64,000 bases of DNA from GCA-2705995 sp965661625. Its GTDB lineage: Bacteria; Bacteroidota; Bacteroidia; Flavobacteriales_G; Salibacteraceae. The notes under the pieces were generated by a model. It saw nothing but the letters and a program-made list of their open reading frames with translations. It did not search any database and was not told the origin of the DNA. The position numbers and the translations under genes were made by a program. How positions within the stretch are numbered: position 1 is the stretch's first letter; every line of letters starts with the position of its first letter. The DNA is taken from assembly GCA_965661625.1 (NCBI GenBank), contig CBFIEM010000001.1:186001-250000 (forward strand). Reading direction: 5' to 3'. Of this stretch, positions 8,822-18,030 are shown in pieces.

Positions 8822-9517
8822 ATGCAAGGACGTAAATATGCCGTAATTGGTTTAGGTCAGTTTGGAATGGCCATAGCACGTAAATTATCTGGCCGTGGCG
8901 CCGAGGTGATTGCTGTAGATAACGACGAACAACACATACAGCAAATCCGTGATGAGGTGGCTTATGCTGTTCAGCTAGACTCCACTGATATTAATGCCTT
9001 ACGGACTCAAGACCTGCAAGATGTAGACGCTGCAGTTGTTGCAATCGGCGAAAACTTCGAAGCATTATTATTGACTGTTGTATTTCTAAAAGAGCTTGGC
9101 GTACCCCGAGTAATTGCCAGAGCACACGGTCCTCAGCAGCGTATGATTTTAGAAAAGGTGGGCATTGAAGAAATTCTATCCCCTGAAGATGAAGTCGGGA
9201 CCGTAGTTGCAGAACGCCTCATCAACCCTAACATCCTTACCTTCATGGAGCTTCCCGACAATTACGAAATTGTTGAAATAAAAGCCCCAAAAGGGGTTTG
9301 GGACAGAAGCATTGATGAAGTGGGCATGCGCAACAAGTACAAGCTAACAGTAATTACTATTAAGCGAGCTTTTGAAGAAACAGATGGGAAAGGTCTGCCC
9401 GTTATGACACAACACGTGCTGGGGGTTCCCAATTCATCAACCAAAATTCAAAAGGACGACACCCTTATGGTTTTTGGAACGATAAAGGACATTGAAAAAT
9501 TTTACGAAATCAACTAA
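8822..9517 (+). CDS. TrkA/KtrA-family potassium channel regulatory subunit (RCK)
   Basis: The 231-residue cytoplasmic protein has an RCK-N Rossmann domain (YAVIGLGQFGMAIA at about 6-19, acidic VDND at the end of strand 2) and an RCK-C/TrkA-C domain (about 140-228). Such proteins bind nucleotide and gate a membrane K+ transporter of the KtrB/TrkH type. No KtrB or TrkH gene is in this window, so its partner must be elsewhere. One RCK-N/RCK-C set and 231 residues fit KtrA better than the double-length E. coli TrkA. The stop overlaps the next ATG (TAATG). Confidence 0.88.
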   Translation: MQGRKYAVIGLGQFGMAIARKLSGRGAEVIAVDNDEQHIQQIRDEVAYAVQLDSTDINALRTQDLQDVDAAVVAIGENFEALLLTVVFLKELGVPRVIARAHGPQQRMILEKVGIEEILSPEDEVGTVVAERLINPNILTFMELPDNYEIVEIKAPKGVWDRSIDEVGMRNKYKLTVITIKRAFEETDGKGLPVMTQHVLGVPNSSTKIQKDDTLMVFGTIKDIEKFYEIN

Positions 9518-10245
9518 TGGCTGAGTGGTATTTCATTACAGGGTCCAGCAGTGGAATTGGGGAAGCACTAGCTCGTGAAGTGCTCAATAGACCTAAGAGT
9601 CATGTTTGGGGTATTTCAAGGAGTCAACATATTCATCACGCGCGTTTCACGCAACTAAGCCTTGACTTAATCAATGGTGAAGAGCTTAAACAGGTTGATT
9701 TTCCCCCCATTGATGATGGTGTTGATCGGGTGGTACTCATCAATAATGCGGGATTGTTGGGAGATATACGCCGTGTCGGGACAGCAGATGAAACAGCAAT
9801 CGCCAACCTTATCACCCTGAACGCTACCGTGCCAGCCGTGCTTATGAATAGGTTTATTGGAACCTATGGAAATACACAAAAAGTAGAGGTTATTATTCTT
9901 AATGTTAGCAGTGGCGCTGGTTCATATCCAATTGACGCATGGGCAAGTTATTGTGCCTCTAAGGCTTTTGTAGATCACTTTAGTAGAACGGTGGCCGAAG
10001 AGCAGCGAATCACCTCAGGTAATGTTAGGGTACTTTCAATTGGTCCGGGTGTTGTCGATACGCCTATGCAAACTCAAATTAGATCTTCAGCGCCTGAGCA
10101 GTTTAGCAGAGCTCAACATTTTAAAGACCTTCATACCAACGGGGAATTACAGTCACCAACCGAAGTAGCTCAAAAATACCTGCATATTTTAGATAATCCG
10201 GAACTTTTCCCAGATACAGTAGGTTCCTTGAGGGACTTAGCGTAA
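9517..10245 (+). CDS. Short-chain dehydrogenase/reductase (SDR) oxidoreductase
   Basis: The 242-residue classical SDR has the dinucleotide motif TGSSSGIG (8-15), NNAG (76-79), the active-site serine region NVSSGAG (129-135), YCASK (Y145, K149), and the GPGVVDTPM segment that follows. The sequence resembles sepiapterin-reductase-like and benzil-reductase-like members, but the substrate is not determinable. The start overlaps the stop of the RCK gene by one base, so translation is likely coupled. Nothing in the K+ regulator suggests a shared pathway. Confidence 0.87.
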   Translation: MAEWYFITGSSSGIGEALAREVLNRPKSHVWGISRSQHIHHARFTQLSLDLINGEELKQVDFPPIDDGVDRVVLINNAGLLGDIRRVGTADETAIANLITLNATVPAVLMNRFIGTYGNTQKVEVIILNVSSGAGSYPIDAWASYCASKAFVDHFSRTVAEEQRITSGNVRVLSIGPGVVDTPMQTQIRSSAPEQFSRAQHFKDLHTNGELQSPTEVAQKYLHILDNPELFPDTVGSLRDLA

Positions 10246-10301
10246 GGGCTTTACCGATGACCTCGCTACAACTTAAGCTGCAAATCCACCTGTTTTTTTC
10301 G

Positions 10302-10309
10302 TAATTTCG
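10302..10309 (+). promoter_or_regulatory. Possible -7 box of the first M43 protease gene
   Basis: TAATTTCG matches TAnnTTTG at 7 of 8 positions, 23 bases before the ATG at 10333, after a T-rich run. Weak on its own. Confidence 0.3.
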
Positions 10310-10332
10310 GGACCTTCAAAGGAAATGCTACT

Positions 10333-12726
10333 ATGAAACTTAATGCCCTTTTGCCTTTTGCAGCGGCCGGATTCGCTGTGTTTTTTGCTTTTTCTAATGC
10401 CATTGGTCAAGTCACGCAAAAATGCGCTAGCTCTGAAATGGAGCAATGGTACAAGCAGCAATATCCATCTTCTGCAGGTGAAATAGAGGCTACGAATCAC
10501 TATTTAGACTCTTTGAGTCAATCATCTTCCAGTAATCCAAGAGCCACTTATGTTATCCCTGTGGTATTTCATGTATTACATAACGATGGAGAAGAAAATA
10601 TCGCTGATGAACAAATTCATGATGCTATCCGCATTATGAATGAAGACTTCCAAGGTTTAAACGATGGTTTAAGTGAAGTAATTAGTGCATTTCAATCTCG
10701 CATTGGTTCCATTGATTTAGAATTTCGTTTGGCTCGATTAGATCCTTCTGGGAATCCAACAAATGGTATTGACCGTATTAAAACACTTGAAACTTTTACA
10801 GGAGACGAAGATTCCAAACTGAATCAATGGGACCCCGAAAAGTATTTGAATATTTGGACTGCAGATGCTGTTTTTCTTCCTGGTGCAGCCGCGTATGCCG
10901 TTGTCCCATCTGTTGCTCAACAGTTTCCCCAATCTGATGGTATCATGTCCAACCATCGTTTTGTGGGAAGTATTGGCACCGCAAGTGAACTCGGAAAGCA
11001 CACGCTAACGCATGAGGCGGGACACATCCTAAATTTACTTCATCCATTTGGGTCTGGTTCTAATGCTGGAGACCCTAATAATTGCAACTCTGCATCCGAC
11101 CCTGACGGTGTAACAGATACTCCTCGTACTGAGGGAACTTTAGGTTCTTGTCCACTTTCGAAAGTGAGCTGTGGTACATTGGACAACGTTCAGAACTTCA
11201 TGGATTATGGTTCTTGTGAAGTCATGTTTACGCAAGGTCAAATCAATCGGATGAACAGTGCTCTAAATAGCAATGTAGCAGGAAGAAGAAACTTATGGCA
11301 AGTAGGAAACTTAATTCAAACAGGTACGTACCAACTTTGGGAGGCAGACTTTAAAACCCAAGATCGTGTGCATTGTAGAGTAGGACCTGTGCAGTATTAT
11401 GATGAATCCAGCTATAATGCTTCGCAATGGACATGGACTTTTCCCACAGGTGATATTTTGAATTCTTCGATTGAAAACCCTGTTGTGAATTACATGTGGC
11501 CAGGGCTTAAGCAAGCAACTTTGGTTGCATCAGACGGATCTGCTACAGAAACTGTTTCTCGTGACGATGCCATTTTAGTTGCACCTTTTGTAGGTTACCC
11601 GCTCCCTATGTCTGATAATTTTCAGAGCTACACGGCAGCTTCAAATGATCGCTGGATTACCGACAACCCAGGTGACGATCAATATGGCTTTGAGTTTCAT
11701 ACTACCGCTGGAGTTGATAATGACGCCTGCATTAAAATGAATAATTATGGCAACAATTCCCTTACCTCAGATGAATACCTGAGTACTACGTATGACCTTT
11801 CTGCAATGACTGGTGCCACGCTGAGCTTCAAGTATGCTTACGCTCAGCGCAGTGTCAGCGACGGTGACCGTTTAACTTTACTCATTTCTGGAGATTGTGG
11901 TGAGTCATGGTCTGCACGTTGGAGCAGAACAGCTGCGCAACTTTCAACCGCAGGAGTAGTAGGAGCAAATTATACGCCTTCTGGTTCAGGAGATTACACT
12001 ACCATTAGCGTTTCTGGAATAACACCTCAATTTCTAAACCAGCACTTTCGATTCAAGTTTGTTTTTGAAAGTGGCAGAGGGAACAACCTTTACATCGATG
12101 ACATTAACATGCAGGGAACATGGGGAAACACTGCAGTTCTTGAGCTTCCTCTTGATGGCGCTGGACCATTGGCTTCAGACGTTCTATTGCATTGGAAGCC
12201 TACGGGAAACCCGATTGATAGTTATGAGTATCAATTGGATGTGGACCCAAACTTTAACACGGGTGGACTCATCACGGGCACAAATACATGGATTTCGAGT
12301 GGCCCATCAAATGCCGATACTGAATTTAATGCCTCAGGCTTAACGGTTGGAACTACTTATTTCTGGAGGGTTCGCTATATAAAAAATGGAAATCCAGAGC
12401 CTTGGAGTGATACTTGGTCTTTCACAGTTAGCAGTTCTGGTACCACAAATACGCCAAACTATACCGAAAACGCATTAGACTTGAATATTTTTCCTAATCC
12501 AACAAACCATTCTTCACAATTGACGTTTACTTTGACGAAGCCTTTGCAAGCTCAATTAAATGTTCAAGATCTTTTTGGCCGAAATGTGCACCTGTCTGAA
12601 GCGACTTTGCTTTCAGCGGGATCACATCAACTTACTATCCCATCTGACTCTTGGGCCAAGGGACTATACCTTGTTACAGTTAATTTAGGAGGTGAAAAAT
12701 TCACCAAAAGATTGCTAATTAATTGA
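10333..12726 (+). CDS. Secreted M43 (pappalysin-type) metalloprotease with T9SS type A sorting domain, copy 1
   Basis: The 797-residue exported protein has a signal peptide (about 1-25), a propeptide-like segment, and an M43 zinc metalloprotease domain with HEAGHILNLLH (zinc ligands H227, H231, H237; catalytic E228) and a Met-turn NFMDYG (M290). A MAM/choice-of-anchor-J-like beta-sandwich follows (about 425-600), then a fibronectin-III-like domain (about 605-705), then a type A sorting domain (about 715-797: IFPNPTN, DLFGRNV, WAKGLYLVTV, KRLLIN). It should be secreted by T9SS and released or anchored at the cell surface. The next gene is a paralogue with the same layout. Substrate unknown. 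Confidence 0.9.
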   Translation: MKLNALLPFAAAGFAVFFAFSNAIGQVTQKCASSEMEQWYKQQYPSSAGEIEATNHYLDSLSQSSSSNPRATYVIPVVFHVLHNDGEENIADEQIHDAIRIMNEDFQGLNDGLSEVISAFQSRIGSIDLEFRLARLDPSGNPTNGIDRIKTLETFTGDEDSKLNQWDPEKYLNIWTADAVFLPGAAAYAVVPSVAQQFPQSDGIMSNHRFVGSIGTASELGKHTLTHEAGHILNLLHPFGSGSNAGDPNNCNSASDPDGVTDTPRTEGTLGSCPLSKVSCGTLDNVQNFMDYGSCEVMFTQGQINRMNSALNSNVAGRRNLWQVGNLIQTGTYQLWEADFKTQDRVHCRVGPVQYYDESSYNASQWTWTFPTGDILNSSIENPVVNYMWPGLKQATLVASDGSATETVSRDDAILVAPFVGYPLPMSDNFQSYTAASNDRWITDNPGDDQYGFEFHTTAGVDNDACIKMNNYGNNSLTSDEYLSTTYDLSAMTGATLSFKYAYAQRSVSDGDRLTLLISGDCGESWSARWSRTAAQLSTAGVVGANYTPSGSGDYTTISVSGITPQFLNQHFRFKFVFESGRGNNLYIDDINMQGTWGNTAVLELPLDGAGPLASDVLLHWKPTGNPIDSYEYQLDVDPNFNTGGLITGTNTWISSGPSNADTEFNASGLTVGTTYFWRVRYIKNGNPEPWSDTWSFTVSSSGTTNTPNYTENALDLNIFPNPTNHSSQLTFTLTKPLQAQLNVQDLFGRNVHLSEATLLSAGSHQLTIPSDSWAKGLYLVTVNLGGEKFTKRLLIN

Positions 12727-12789
12727 GTTTTAGAACAAGCTCGAACCCAGGATTCAACTAATAATCTCTGAGTATTTATCTACTTAGAA

Positions 12790-12797
12790 TACGTTTG
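12790..12797 (+). promoter_or_regulatory. Exact TAnnTTTG box directly before the second M43 gene
   Basis: TACGTTTG is an exact -7 consensus only 3 bases before the ATG at 12801. If used, the mRNA would have almost no leader. It could equally be chance, with read-through from the upstream paralogue. Confidence 0.3.
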
Positions 12798-12800
12798 ACT

Positions 12801-15191
12801 ATGAAAAAAAGTTTTGTTCTCTTATTCTCCCTACTCTTAACGACTGCAATTTACGCACAGTGGTGTGGTACAGACCAACATGTGCATGAAAACATCGCAT
12901 CAGATCCTTCCTACAAACAGGCATATGACGCATTCTACAGTCAGTCGCCTTCAACGAGCATTCGTGCCTCAAGGTCGAGCAGAGCACTTCACATCATACC
13001 CGTTGTGGTTCATGTTATACACAACAACGGTAATGGTAACATCTCTTATGAGCAGGTTGTTGATGGCATTGACGTGCTCAATGAAGATTTTCGCAGGTTG
13101 AATTCAGACACTGCAAACACACGAAATGTATTTAAGCCATTTGCAGCGGATATGGAAATTGAGTTCAGGTTGGCGAAGTATGATCCTGATGGAAATTGTA
13201 CCAATGGGGTTGTGCGCATTAACAATCCAAACGCAACTACGGATGCTGATAACAGTGTGAAAAATGTTACCATATGGCCTACCAACCGGTATTTAAATGT
13301 TTGGCTTGTAAATAACATCGCATCATTTGGAAACTCTTCGGGAACAATTCTGGGTTATGCACAGTTTCCATTCGGAAACTGGAATACTTACGGCATTGTT
13401 CAACGCCAAGATACTTGGGGTCGCATTGGGACGTCAAATGCAGATGGGCGAACAGCTTCTCACGAAGTAGGTCACTGCTTAGGACTTTTTCACACATTCC
13501 AAGGAAGTTGCGGTGGTAACTGCGATACAGATGGTGACCGCGTATGTGATACGCCTCCATCATCAACAGCAACTTATGGCTGTAACAACAATCAAAACTC
13601 CTGCAGTACAGATCAAAATGGCCCTTCTGTTTTTAATTCAGATGTAGTTGATCAAATTGAAAATTACATGAGTTACGACAACTGTCAGAATATGTTTAGT
13701 CAAGGGCAAAAAGCACGGGCAAAAGGGTTTTTAAATTCAATTCCAGAATTGGTGAATTTAACCTCTCAGCAAAACCTGAATGCGACAGGGGTGCTGCTTC
13801 CTGATAATTTTTTGTGTAGCGCAGAATTTTCTGCCGAACAAACCGTGATTTGCGCAGGCAACTCCGTTCGATTTGAGGATAAATCATTTTTTGGTGTTAC
13901 AAGCTACGAGTGGTCATTTGATGGTGGTTTTCCAGCAACAGATACCAACCAAAGTCCCCTGATACGCTATGATCGGCCTGGGACATATAATGTTACGCTA
14001 AAAGTAAAAAACTCAAGTGATAGCATCGTATTGCAAAAAAACAACTACATCACCGTATTGCCAGCTCCTGGAACATTCATGCCATTTACCGAGAGTTTTG
14101 AATCTACAACGAGTCTTCTTGCAAATAACTGGTATCAATACTCAGAGGATAACTATGGGTGGCGTGTAACATCTGATGCATCAACAACAGGCTCACAATC
14201 ATTATTGATGTACAATTACTTCAATAGTTCGAATACTGCCTACAACGTATATTCTCCATCGTATGATTTGAGTAACATGACATCTGCTCAATTGAAATTT
14301 AAGGTCGCCTATTCTCAATTGAATACAGCAAGTTCTGATTTACTTCGGGTCTTTATCTCAAATGATTGTGGGAAAACATGGGCAGTGCGCTATGCTAAAG
14401 GAGGTGCTGTTCTATCAACCAGCCCTGACCTTCACATAACTCCGTTCGTTCCAACAGCGAGTGAGTGGCGCGAAGAGACTATTGTGATCAGTGGTGCTCT
14501 CCTAACTGAGAATATTAGGCTTCGATTTGATTTTCGATCTGAAAATGGAAACAATTTATACATTGACGATATCAATATAGATGGCGCTTTCTCCAAAATT
14601 CCACTTCAAGTATTTCCAAAAGACAGCGCTATAGTAGCTAATAACGTGAAGTTAGACTGGAAATCAACGCGTCCGGTAGACAAATATGAAGTTCAATGGG
14701 ATGTTAACGACTCATTTGCTTCTGCGGCAGTTGCTTCAGCTACGGAGTCTTGGATTGGATTTAATCCCTATAATATTGACACGGAGCATTACCTCAATGG
14801 ATTAGCTATTGGTGACACAATCTATTGGCGAGTGCGTACGGTTAACCAAAATGGGTCTTTTAATGGTTGGTCTCCAACATGGAGTTTTGTTGTTGATCGA
14901 CAAGGTACGTCTACCGCTATTGAAGAAGATGTAAGCCTTGATGAGAAGATGAGGTTGTTTCCAAACCCTGCATCAACCCATATCAACTTACAAGTTTCTT
15001 GGGATAGAACCGGTGAAGCCCTCTTGGAAGTTTTTGATATTACGGGAAGAAGGGTCGTTTCAAAAACGATTCATTCATCTGCTGGTTCACAAGCCATTCC
15101 GATTGCAATTTCATCCTGGCAACGAGGAATGTACCTCGTTCGTTTCACGACAGCACTCAAACAGTATAAAGCGCAGTTTATTAAACAGTAA
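12801..15191 (+). CDS. Secreted M43 (pappalysin-type) metalloprotease with PKD and T9SS type A sorting domains, copy 2
   Basis: The 796-residue paralogue of the preceding gene has a signal peptide ending near YAQ (20). The protease domain has HEVGHCLGLFH (H221, E222, H225, H231), a Met-turn NYMSYD (M290) and a cysteine-rich loop between them. A PKD domain follows (about 340-425, with YEWSFDGG and the RPGTYNVTLKV strand), which copy 1 lacks in clear form. Then come a choice-of-anchor-J-like module, an FN3-like module, and a type A sorting domain (about 715-796: LFPNPAS, DITGRRV, WQRGMYLVRF). I use the ATG at 12801; an in-frame TTG at 12795 is possible. A terminator follows at 15210-15241. Confidence 0.9.
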   Translation: MKKSFVLLFSLLLTTAIYAQWCGTDQHVHENIASDPSYKQAYDAFYSQSPSTSIRASRSSRALHIIPVVVHVIHNNGNGNISYEQVVDGIDVLNEDFRRLNSDTANTRNVFKPFAADMEIEFRLAKYDPDGNCTNGVVRINNPNATTDADNSVKNVTIWPTNRYLNVWLVNNIASFGNSSGTILGYAQFPFGNWNTYGIVQRQDTWGRIGTSNADGRTASHEVGHCLGLFHTFQGSCGGNCDTDGDRVCDTPPSSTATYGCNNNQNSCSTDQNGPSVFNSDVVDQIENYMSYDNCQNMFSQGQKARAKGFLNSIPELVNLTSQQNLNATGVLLPDNFLCSAEFSAEQTVICAGNSVRFEDKSFFGVTSYEWSFDGGFPATDTNQSPLIRYDRPGTYNVTLKVKNSSDSIVLQKNNYITVLPAPGTFMPFTESFESTTSLLANNWYQYSEDNYGWRVTSDASTTGSQSLLMYNYFNSSNTAYNVYSPSYDLSNMTSAQLKFKVAYSQLNTASSDLLRVFISNDCGKTWAVRYAKGGAVLSTSPDLHITPFVPTASEWREETIVISGALLTENIRLRFDFRSENGNNLYIDDINIDGAFSKIPLQVFPKDSAIVANNVKLDWKSTRPVDKYEVQWDVNDSFASAAVASATESWIGFNPYNIDTEHYLNGLAIGDTIYWRVRTVNQNGSFNGWSPTWSFVVDRQGTSTAIEEDVSLDEKMRLFPNPASTHINLQVSWDRTGEALLEVFDITGRRVVSKTIHSSAGSQAIPIAISSWQRGMYLVRFTTALKQYKAQFIKQ

Positions 15192-15209
15192 TCACGCAAT
15201 CACTACATC

Positions 15210-15241
15210 AAAAAGCTCGGACAGGTTCCGGGCTTTTTTTT
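15210..15241 (+). terminator. Rho-independent terminator after the M43 pair
   Basis: An 8-bp stem AGCTCGGA/TCCGGGCT (one T-G wobble) with a CAGGT loop is followed by eight T. The T run overlaps the stop codon of the convergent polA gene (15240-15242). The A-run before the stem could make it serve polA too. Confidence 0.85.
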
Positions 15242-18029
15242 AATGTGCTTCTAGCCAATCTGAGCCGGTGTTCGCTTCTACCTCTAAAGGCACATCAATT
15301 TGTACTGCTCCAGCCATTAAAGCAATTACGCGTTCGCGCAACATATCAACCTCATCCCGGTGTGCATCAAACACCAATTCATCGTGAACTTGCAATAGCA
15401 TACGTGATTTTAATCCTGCTTCGTGCATAAACCGATTCACGTTAATCATTGCAACCTTGATGATGTCTGCTGCCGACCCTTGAATGGGTGCATTAATCGC
15501 ATTTCGTTCTGCAAATCCGCGTACCACAGCATTTGACGAATTAATATCCTTCAAATACCTTCTTCTGCCTAGAATCGTTTCCACATACCCTTGCTGACGC
15601 GCATTTTCTATACTCTTTTCCATGTAGGTTTTAACTCCGGGAAACTGCTCAAAATAGTTGTCAATAATACTTTTCGCCTCTTTTCTGCTAATGCCGATTC
15701 GTTCAGACAATCCAAACGCCGATATTCCGTAGATAATTCCAAAGTTCACGGTTTTGGCATTACTCCTCATTTCTCGAGAAACCTCTTCTAAAGGCACTCC
15801 ATAAACTTTTGAAGCTGTTGCAGCATGGATGTCCATCTTGCTGTTGAACGCGTCTAGCATGCCCTTATCTTGGCTCAGAGCTGCGATAATTCTCAATTCC
15901 ACTTGGCTATAATCAGCAGCTAAAATTGTATACTCTTCTGAGCGTGGAACAAAAGCCTTACGAATGCGCCTTCCCTTTTCAGTGCGTATGGGAATATTTT
16001 GCAAGTTAGGATTGTCGGAGCTCAACCTTCCCGTTGCGGCAACTGCCTGCTTATACGTTGTGTGTATCCTTCCTGTATTTGGGCTAATCAATTTAGGAAG
16101 TGCATCAACGTAGGTGTTTTTCAGCTTAACTAGCTCTCGGTAGCTTAAAATATGTTCAATAATTGGGTGCTTGCCTATCAGTTTTTGAAGCACTTCTTCA
16201 TTGGTGGAATACTGCCCTGTTTTTGTCTTTTTGGCTTTTTCTGTAACCTTGAGTTCATCAAACAAGACTTCGCCTACCTGCTTTGGAGAACCTATATTAA
16301 ACTCCCTACCTGCATCATTGTAAATTAGTTTTTCAAGCTCCTCAATAGCTTCAGCCAACTCCTTCGAGTAATTATCAAGAGCATCCTTATCTATTTTAAT
16401 CCCTTCTTTCTCCATCGCTGCCAAAACGGGGATCAGGGGCATCTCTACCTCTTGGAACAATTTTTCAACCCCGTATTCAGCAAGTTGTGGGTTGAACAAT
16501 TCAAACAACTGAAATGTGATATCAGCATCCTCACATGCGTAATCAACCACCTCTTCTGGAGCTAAATCACGCATATTCTTTTGATTTTTTCCCTTCTTAC
16601 CCAGAATTGCTTCTATTGAAACCGGGTTGTAATTAAGATAGGTTTCAGCCAGAACATCCATACTTCTGCGGTTCATATCCGGCTGTAGCAAATAGTGGGC
16701 AACCATGGTATCGAAAAACGGCCCTTGTACTTCGAGGTTATAATTAGAAAGTACCTCAAAGTCATACTTTAAGTTATGAGCAACCTTAAGTTGGCTGCTA
16801 TTTTCAAGAAGGGGTCTCAACAAGTCTACAATAGCTTGAGCCTCCTCCCGAATTGAAGGAATAGCAATGTAATAGGCCTCGTTCTTTTTTGAACATAGTG
16901 CAACTCCTACCAGTTCCGCTTCACGTGTGTTCAAGGATGTGGTTTCTGTATCAAAACAGAATGCTTCAACTGATTTGAAGCTTTCCACTAACGCTTGCAC
17001 GCTCTTTTTGTCTGCAACTAACTTATAATTATGCTCAACATGCTCAAGGTTAACTGAGGTTGGCGCTTCTGCTTGTTCATTACCTCCAGTAAACATATCA
17101 ATTTGACCACCGGCTGCATCTGTACCAGCAGTAGAAATAGATTCTCCTAAGAAGCGCTCCGCCATCCTGCGAAATTCCAGCTCCGTAAATACTTCGCGCA
17201 AGGCTTCTTTGTTCGGTTCATCAAGAATCAGCTTATTGGGCTCAAACGCTATGTCAACATCCAAAATTATTGTAGCCAACATCTTTGATAGAAACGCCTG
17301 CTCTTTATTCTCCTCTACTTTTTCCTTTTGTTTTCCTTTTAGTTCGTGGGTGTTCTTGTATAAGCCTTCCATACTGCCATAAAGCTTGATAAACTTCTTG
17401 GCTGTTTTTTCGCCTATACCTGGTATCCCTGGAATATTATCAACGGCATCACCCCACATGCCCAAAATATCAATAACCTGTTCTACGCGTTCAACCTCAA
17501 ACTTTGCCTGAACCTCAGGAACACCCCAAATTTCAGCCGGATTCCCCATCCTGCCCGGTTTGTACATAAACACTTTGTCAGAAACCAACTGTGCATAATC
17601 CTTATCTGGCGTCATCATAAATGTGGTAAATCCCGCTTGCTCAGCTTTTTTAGCAAGTGTTCCAATTACGTCATCAGCCTCAAACCCATCTACCATAAGA
17701 ACAGGAATATTAAACCCATCACAAATGCGCTTAATAAAAGGCACAGAAAGTTTAATGTCTTCCGGTGTTTCTTCGCGGTTAGCTTTATAAGCAGCAAAAC
17801 TCTCAGCACGAGAAGGGGGACTTGGCGGATCAAAAACCACAGCAATATGGGTTGGGTTTTCATTCCTTAGAATCTCCATTAATGTGTTTGTAAAACCAAA
17901 AACGGCAGAGGTATTGAACCCCTTTGAGTTTATCCTCGGGTTTTTACTAAAAGCAAAATACGCCCTGTAAATGAGGGCGTATGCGTCAAGCAAAAACAGC
18001 TTGTTCTCTTTAATATCTGGTGTTATCAT
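15240..18029 (-). CDS. polA: DNA polymerase I
   Basis: The 929-residue enzyme fills gaps and removes RNA primers during replication and repair. An N-terminal 5'-3' exonuclease domain (about 8-290) has VFDPPSPPSR, GFEADDVIG and TPDKDYAQL. The middle 3'-5' proofreading domain keeps its acidic residues (FDTETTS, HNLKYDFEVL, YACEDADITF), so proofreading looks intact, unlike in some Pol I enzymes. The C-terminal polymerase has ATGRLSSDNPNLQNIP, ADYSQVELR (motif A), the O-helix RSNAKTVNFGIIYG and LQVHDELVF (motif C). cysS lies one base upstream, so the two are probably co-transcribed leftward. Confidence 0.97.
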   Translation of the reverse strand: MITPDIKENKLFLLDAYALIYRAYFAFSKNPRINSKGFNTSAVFGFTNTLMEILRNENPTHIAVVFDPPSPPSRAESFAAYKANREETPEDIKLSVPFIKRICDGFNIPVLMVDGFEADDVIGTLAKKAEQAGFTTFMMTPDKDYAQLVSDKVFMYKPGRMGNPAEIWGVPEVQAKFEVERVEQVIDILGMWGDAVDNIPGIPGIGEKTAKKFIKLYGSMEGLYKNTHELKGKQKEKVEENKEQAFLSKMLATIILDVDIAFEPNKLILDEPNKEALREVFTELEFRRMAERFLGESISTAGTDAAGGQIDMFTGGNEQAEAPTSVNLEHVEHNYKLVADKKSVQALVESFKSVEAFCFDTETTSLNTREAELVGVALCSKKNEAYYIAIPSIREEAQAIVDLLRPLLENSSQLKVAHNLKYDFEVLSNYNLEVQGPFFDTMVAHYLLQPDMNRRSMDVLAETYLNYNPVSIEAILGKKGKNQKNMRDLAPEEVVDYACEDADITFQLFELFNPQLAEYGVEKLFQEVEMPLIPVLAAMEKEGIKIDKDALDNYSKELAEAIEELEKLIYNDAGREFNIGSPKQVGEVLFDELKVTEKAKKTKTGQYSTNEEVLQKLIGKHPIIEHILSYRELVKLKNTYVDALPKLISPNTGRIHTTYKQAVAATGRLSSDNPNLQNIPIRTEKGRRIRKAFVPRSEEYTILAADYSQVELRIIAALSQDKGMLDAFNSKMDIHAATASKVYGVPLEEVSREMRSNAKTVNFGIIYGISAFGLSERIGISRKEAKSIIDNYFEQFPGVKTYMEKSIENARQQGYVETILGRRRYLKDINSSNAVVRGFAERNAINAPIQGSAADIIKVAMINVNRFMHEAGLKSRMLLQVHDELVFDAHRDEVDMLRERVIALMAGAVQIDVPLEVEANTGSDWLEAH

Positions 18030-18030
18030 T

